A stretch of 64,000 nucleotides of DNA from Paenibacillus sp. Soil766 (lineage in GTDB: Bacteria > Bacillota > Bacilli > Paenibacillales > NBRC-103111), in the NCBI RefSeq assembly GCF_001428105.1, contig NZ_LMSJ01000018.1, positions 2,501 to 66,500 on the forward strand. Direction: 5' to 3'. The position numbers and the translations under genes were made by a program. Every line of letters begins with the position of its first letter. The stretch's first letter is position 1. Shown piece after piece: positions 60,019 to 64,000 of this stretch. A model generated the notes under the pieces. That model searched no databases. It saw only the letters and a list, made by a program, of their open reading frames with translations, and had not been told where the DNA came from.

Positions 60019-62034
60019 ATGATTATTAAAAAGTTACTCTTATATAACTATAAAACCTATTATGGACAACAAGGGCTTAATTTGCATATTCCGAAATCGG
60101 TGCGTGAAGAAAGCAGTAAAAACATCATACTTATCGGCGGACTAAATGGTGCGGGTAAAACAACAATCCTCAAAGCAATTCACTATGCCCTATTTGGTCA
60201 ACGTGGGATGTCCCCCTCCGAACATAAACGTCTATTCTCGAATGTACTTAACAATACATTCTTTGATGAAGGTGGTCGTGAGTGTTCCATTTCCCTAACA
60301 CTAGATATGGATTCTGGTGAGGAATGGGACCTGATAACTAAGTGGACTTTCGACCATAATAAAAACTTAGTTAGAGAAAATCGAGAAATAACAGTACGTA
60401 AACCTGGGATGAGTCTCGGAAAGACTGCAAATGTTGAAAATATTGCCGCCTACAATCGTTATATCGATAAAATGATTCCCTATCACGCGGCTCCGTTTTT
60501 CATATTTGATGGAGAAGAGATTAAAGAAATAATCCTTCGGCAGAATAGCAACGAGATGAAAGAAGCTATTCATAAAATTAGTGGAATCGAAGCCTATAAA
60601 CAGTTAATCAGTGACTTAGCTAAACTTAAAACTTCTGTTGAGAGTGAACTTGCAAAAGCAGTAAATCAGTCGGCTGTTACATCGCTCGAGAAAAAACTAT
60701 CTGAAATCGAAGATGAAATTAAAATAGCAGAAAAAAAACGTGAAGTTCTAATTGCCGACCGAAGAAATCTCGATCAATTACTCGAAGAAGCAAAAACAAC
60801 CAGGAATAATAAAATGCTACTTAATTCGAGATCACGGGAAGTAATTATTTCAAAACAGAGTCAAGTAGCAGCAGAGCTTAAACTGACGCTAATAAATCTC
60901 AATCAACAAATGAAAGAAAAGGTTGTTGAGATTATTCTAGCTGAGAAAGTTTTCTCTCTACAAAATCAGCTACGTCAAGAATCTGACAATCGGCAGCGTA
61001 AACTCGTTTATGAGGCCAAATTGACTCCTTATCATAGTTTCTTTAATCAATTACTTCAACACCCAATTCACCCTCCACTCTCGACTGAACAACTTTTTCA
61101 ACTTAAGGAAATTGGAGAAGAACTTTGGAAAAAAGAAAACAATATCCAATCCTCTCCTCGGCCTATAGCGAAAGAAATACATGACCTAGCTCAATCAGAT
61201 TACAATTACTTAATAGCACTGCCTAGATTAAGTAAGAATACGGTAATTAAATTAGTTAATCGTATTGAAGAGCTGCAGCTATCTTCAAACGAAATAGAGT
61301 TAGAACTTAGAAGTGCTCCTGAATCTGTAGACATTCAGGACGAAAATGAAAAAATCGAACTTCTGACTAAAAAGATAGGCGTACTTGATGTAAAGAACAG
61401 ATCACTGTTTAGTAAAATTAATGTGTTAAAAGAGGAAAAGAAGAACCAGCAGAATAATATTACAAGAAAATCGGGTGACGCCGCAGATAGCGAACAGCTA
61501 AAATCCAGACTTGCCACCGTTACTAAATTAGAAAAGGCTATGCAACAATACGTTCAACAAATGACTCAAATGAAAGCTGAATTTATCAAGGAAGAGTTTG
61601 CAAGAATGCTGTTGACCTTGTTCAGGAAACAAGAGGAATTTGGGAAAATTGAATTTGATATCAATACTTACACCATTCGCCTCTACAATGAACGTCAACA
61701 GGAAATAAGTATCCAGGATCGTTCTGCAGGAGAGATGCAAATGATCGCTTCAGCATTGATATGGGCTCTCACAAAAGCATCAGACCTTTCATTACCCATG
61801 GTAATTGATACTCCTTTAGGACGGCTGGACAGCTATCATCGCAATCATCTTATTAATCATTACTACAAGAATCTAAGTGAACAGGTTATCATTTTATCCA
61901 CCGATACTGAAATTACAAGAGAATATGTTGACTTAATGAAAAAACATTCGTATAAACAATACATGCTTGACTATAATCAAGAAAAAAAGTATACCGTTAT
62001 TCGAGATGGTTACTTTGACTTCATAAAGGTGTGA
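60019..62034 (+). CDS. Second DndD-like SMC/Rad50-type ATPase
   Basis: 671 residues. Walker A GGLNGAGKTTILKA near 40, FFIFDGEEIKEIILRQNS, long coiled coils (~205-290 and ~425-520), signature RSAGEMQMI near 567, Walker B PMVIDTPLGRLDSYH near 593. The layout equals that of DndD at 56267, but the signature and flanks differ, so it is a diverged paralogue rather than a recent copy. It lies in the same operon, 4 nt after the small protein, and is followed by a DndE-like gene. It may form a second DNA-acting complex, or be part of the restriction side. Function not known. Confidence 0.85.
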   Translation: MIIKKLLLYNYKTYYGQQGLNLHIPKSVREESSKNIILIGGLNGAGKTTILKAIHYALFGQRGMSPSEHKRLFSNVLNNTFFDEGGRECSISLTLDMDSGEEWDLITKWTFDHNKNLVRENREITVRKPGMSLGKTANVENIAAYNRYIDKMIPYHAAPFFIFDGEEIKEIILRQNSNEMKEAIHKISGIEAYKQLISDLAKLKTSVESELAKAVNQSAVTSLEKKLSEIEDEIKIAEKKREVLIADRRNLDQLLEEAKTTRNNKMLLNSRSREVIISKQSQVAAELKLTLINLNQQMKEKVVEIILAEKVFSLQNQLRQESDNRQRKLVYEAKLTPYHSFFNQLLQHPIHPPLSTEQLFQLKEIGEELWKKENNIQSSPRPIAKEIHDLAQSDYNYLIALPRLSKNTVIKLVNRIEELQLSSNEIELELRSAPESVDIQDENEKIELLTKKIGVLDVKNRSLFSKINVLKEEKKNQQNNITRKSGDAADSEQLKSRLATVTKLEKAMQQYVQQMTQMKAEFIKEEFARMLLTLFRKQEEFGKIEFDINTYTIRLYNERQQEISIQDRSAGEMQMIASALIWALTKASDLSLPMVIDTPLGRLDSYHRNHLINHYYKNLSEQVIILSTDTEITREYVDLMKKHSYKQYMLDYNQEKKYTVIRDGYFDFIKV

Positions 62035-62038
62035 TACC

Positions 62039-62413
62039 ATGTCCAATCGAAAAAGAAATCTATCTGGAAGTGGAAAAGAGATCCTAGAATCCTTATGTGA
62101 TGCACTAGAGATTGAACGACCATTGGCATTAAAAATTGCTCTTGCAAAAGGAATAACCCAGGGGGTTAAGAACGAAGGTTTGGAACAATTCAAGGATAAT
62201 AAGGACAAATGGACAATCGGAGAAGGTTTGATTAAAGATAAAGATTATATTCTCTTCAAGCATCTTATTATTAATGAACAAAATCAAGCTCTAAATGATG
62301 ATGAAGTAAGTGACTTCTTTCTTCTATATATTGAAGTAGGACTCCGTGTGATTAAAAGAAACCTCACTGACCAAACGTCACTAGAAGACTTTCGCATAAA
62401 GATCTTACAATAA
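62039..62413 (+). CDS. Second DndE-like protein
   Basis: 124 residues. MSNRKRNLSGSGKEILESLCDALEI, then ALKIALAKGITQGVKNEG and LKDKDYILFKHLIINEQNQ; a DndE-type short helical bundle, distant from the DndE at 58275. AAAGGTG 6 nt upstream of the ATG. Last gene of the operon; a terminator begins at its stop. With the DndD-like gene before it, the pair parallels dndD-dndE. Confidence 0.75.
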   Translation: MSNRKRNLSGSGKEILESLCDALEIERPLALKIALAKGITQGVKNEGLEQFKDNKDKWTIGEGLIKDKDYILFKHLIINEQNQALNDDEVSDFFLLYIEVGLRVIKRNLTDQTSLEDFRIKILQ

Positions 62414-62447
62414 ATAAAGAAGAGTGCCGCGGGCACTCTTCTTTATT
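62413..62447. terminator. Bidirectional terminator between the dnd operon and the DptH-like gene
   Basis: Perfect 16-bp stem (AATAAAGAAGAGTGCC and its complement) with a 3-nt loop; A/T flanks serve as T-run on both strands. It begins at the stop of the last dnd gene and ends 4 nt before the stop of the convergent gene. Confidence 0.9.
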
Positions 62448-62450
62448 TAT

Positions 62451-64000
62451 TTAGATTCGATATTTAAGTGGAGTAATATCAATTACGGTAACTACTGGGG
62501 AAGACAACTCTCCATTTTCTTTTAAAGATTGTCCATTTACAATACATTGCCCCTTCTTCAGGGCTGCAAGACGCTGTTCGATCTTTTTCTTTTCACTTTG
62601 ATCATTTGCCAAGTTACTAGCTATATAGGAGATCTCTTGTTCAGGCTGTGCAAAATAAATCTTCTGTGAAGCATTTTGCAACCTAGCCAACTCATCATTT
62701 CCGAGTTGAGCTTTAAGAAATTGTGTAGCAAACCAGCCCGACCAACCAAACTTTCGACCTTCCGTTAGAATTTTCGTAGAGGGTGATTTCTCTCCATGGT
62801 CTAAGTTCTGAGCTTCGTCAAGAACTACTGGTATCGGGTTATTCTTTCTACCATTTCTAACTGAGTGATTCCATAAATCCCACAAAATAAACTCAGTCAG
62901 AATAAGTTGAACATCACGTGGATAACCTGTCAATTGAATAATAAATACATTCCCGTCACCTTCAAACAAATCTGTCCACTCCATAGAGTCTTCATTTGCA
63001 AAGGGATTACGGTCGATAAATGGACGAATTTGTGAAAGGGCCGTTTTTGAATAACTTGAGTTGTCAGCCTCCAGTGCCTCCTTCAATAATGGAAGGTTGA
63101 ATTTTTCGTCATGTGCTTCTAGACCGTTTAATACTGCCTCATAAATCGCATTAAGCTGTTGAATACCAAGTGACTTATAAACTGTACCAAAAACACTTTT
63201 AACTCGTTCAGCCACATCAGTATTGTCCTCGGGAAGCATCGCCCCGCCAATATCGCGAACATTTTTTCGGAATGGATTAATCGGGAATTTTTCTGTGAAA
63301 ACAATTCTCTGAGTTAATTTAGCCCCCATAAAGTTTACAAATTCCGATTCAAGTTGATTAGGAAGAAACCCTTCCGTATAATCGATAACAATATTTGATA
63401 TGCCTAACTTTGATTGCTCCAAGAGTAAACACTGCATTAAATATGTCTTACCCTGCCCCGATTTCCCGGAAATCAGTAAGTGTCTGTTGGCTAGATCTTT
63501 ATGACCAAATTCCCAATACAATTCTCGATTGCTGTTTTCTGCTCTACCTAACAATATCCTCGCTTGCTGCAGATCGGCTTTGACTGGTTTCTGATTACAC
63601 AGTGGTCCTTCTGGATCCCTTGGTAAATCTACTAACTTTTTAATCTCCATTGTTGGTGGATCTACTGGTGTCATGGACTCCTCAGGCAAAGTAGGTTGCT
63701 CTATGGACTCTATAGATTCTATGAGCCCCTTTGGACTCTTTAACGCCTCAACTGACTCCTTAAGCTCAGTTGGTTCTACTGGAGGTTCTAATGAGCTGGT
63801 GCTCTCTGATGATATATTTAATAAAACTGATCCACTAGTTGGCCTACTTTCAATGGGACTTTCTCCATTGTAGTTATACAAGTACGACAGCATACGTTCC
63901 TTAATAAAATCATTGTTTTTATCCTGAATCCAATGGCGCATATCCTCCATGGATTTCGTCAGCCCACTATAACCATCATCCTCTGTTAGATTCAGATAGG
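62451..64000 (-). CDS. HerA/FtsK-like ATPase, DptH/DndH type, C-terminal part (runs off window)
   Basis: About 516 visible residues. The frame stays open through the window edge, reading LTEDDGYSGLTKS before an internal Met, so the true start is outside. After a Glu/Ser/Pro-rich linker come Walker A LLISGKSGQGKTYLMQC (~160 from that Met), Walker B PVPVVLDEAQNLD-like region (NPIPVVLDEAQNL, ~373) and the sensor ATQFLK. This HerA-like domain forms the C-terminus of DptH/DndH (~1700 residues), the ATPase of the phosphorothioation-dependent restriction module DptFGH. Convergent with the dnd operon. DptF and DptG would lie beyond the window. Confidence 0.75.
   Translation of the reverse strand, partial: YLNLTEDDGYSGLTKSMEDMRHWIQDKNNDFIKERMLSYLYNYNGESPIESRPTSGSVLLNISSESTSSLEPPVEPTELKESVEALKSPKGLIESIESIEQPTLPEESMTPVDPPTMEIKKLVDLPRDPEGPLCNQKPVKADLQQARILLGRAENSNRELYWEFGHKDLANRHLLISGKSGQGKTYLMQCLLLEQSKLGISNIVIDYTEGFLPNQLESEFVNFMGAKLTQRIVFTEKFPINPFRKNVRDIGGAMLPEDNTDVAERVKSVFGTVYKSLGIQQLNAIYEAVLNGLEAHDEKFNLPLLKEALEADNSSYSKTALSQIRPFIDRNPFANEDSMEWTDLFEGDGNVFIIQLTGYPRDVQLILTEFILWDLWNHSVRNGRKNNPIPVVLDEAQNLDHGEKSPSTKILTEGRKFGWSGWFATQFLKAQLGNDELARLQNASQKIYFAQPEQEISYIASNLANDQSEKKKIEQRLAALKKGQCIVNGQSLKENGELSSPVVTVIDITPLKYRI

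Noticed and set aside
1..64000. CRISPR arrays, rRNA genes, complete insertion sequences or prophage structural clusters
   Set aside because: No regularly spaced repeats, rRNA sequence, transposase frames or phage head/tail gene sets were seen on either strand. The tail-fibre-like motif at 34370 is isolated.

Overview
The window looks like a chromosome segment of a low-to-mid GC, Gram-positive, Paenibacillus-type bacterium. The signs are lipoproteins with Firmicutes-style lipoboxes, S-layer-homology and copper-amine-oxidase-stalk proteins, a GlpP antiterminator, CcpA-type cre sites, strong AGGAGG ribosome-binding sites and abundant intrinsic terminators. The species assignment is inference.

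Layout. 1-10.7 kb: mixed accessory and housekeeping genes, namely an ABC exporter fused to a cyclic-nucleotide-binding domain, a helicase of the TOTE primase-helicase type with a deleted primase core, a decayed RelE-type toxin-antitoxin pair, an SLH-GH18 protein and a NarL-type two-component system. 10.7-22 kb: a glycerol-phosphate block. It has two glycerophosphodiesterases, a lipoprotein, an SGNH hydrolase and a three-gene sugar/glycerophosphodiester-type ABC importer behind a promoter with a cre site. Upstream is a HAD phosphatase-glpP-glpD-mgtC unit, with two matching leader motifs next to terminators that look like GlpP targets. 22-36.5 kb: AraC/PhyH, a YgjP-type peptidase, a DUF4353 protein, sulfate activation (cysD and cysN with a dead APS-kinase tail), a slipin, a 1-kb gene-poor stretch, an OmpR-type two-component system and two secreted proteins. 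36.5-47.7 kb: an apparent exopolysaccharide operon. It holds a TIM-barrel glycosidase, a HEAT-repeat membrane protein, a processive GT2, a regulator with a Glu in place of the phospho-acceptor Asp, a UDP-sugar dehydrogenase, GlmS, a GlmU uridylyltransferase half and GlmM.

48.2 kb to the end: a visibly AT-rich defence island whose left edge carries the last ~21 codons of an rlmD-like 23S rRNA methyltransferase gene, which suggests the attachment site. It contains a two-gene unit pairing a DGQHR protein with a RelA/SpoT-type synthetase, a frameshifted small gene, an OLD-like ATPase, and a DNA phosphorothioation operon. That operon runs dndB-dndC-dndD-dndE-dndA, then a 64-aa protein, then a second dndD-like and a second dndE-like gene. 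Facing it is the C-terminal part of a HerA-like DptH/DndH-type ATPase, which runs off the window. DndA and DndC should supply and insert sulfur, DndD/DndE form the DNA-acting part, DndB is the likely regulator, and the DptH-like ATPase belongs to the partner restriction module. The duplicated DndD/DndE pair with its small protein and the DGQHR-RelA/SpoT pair are the least explained systems here.
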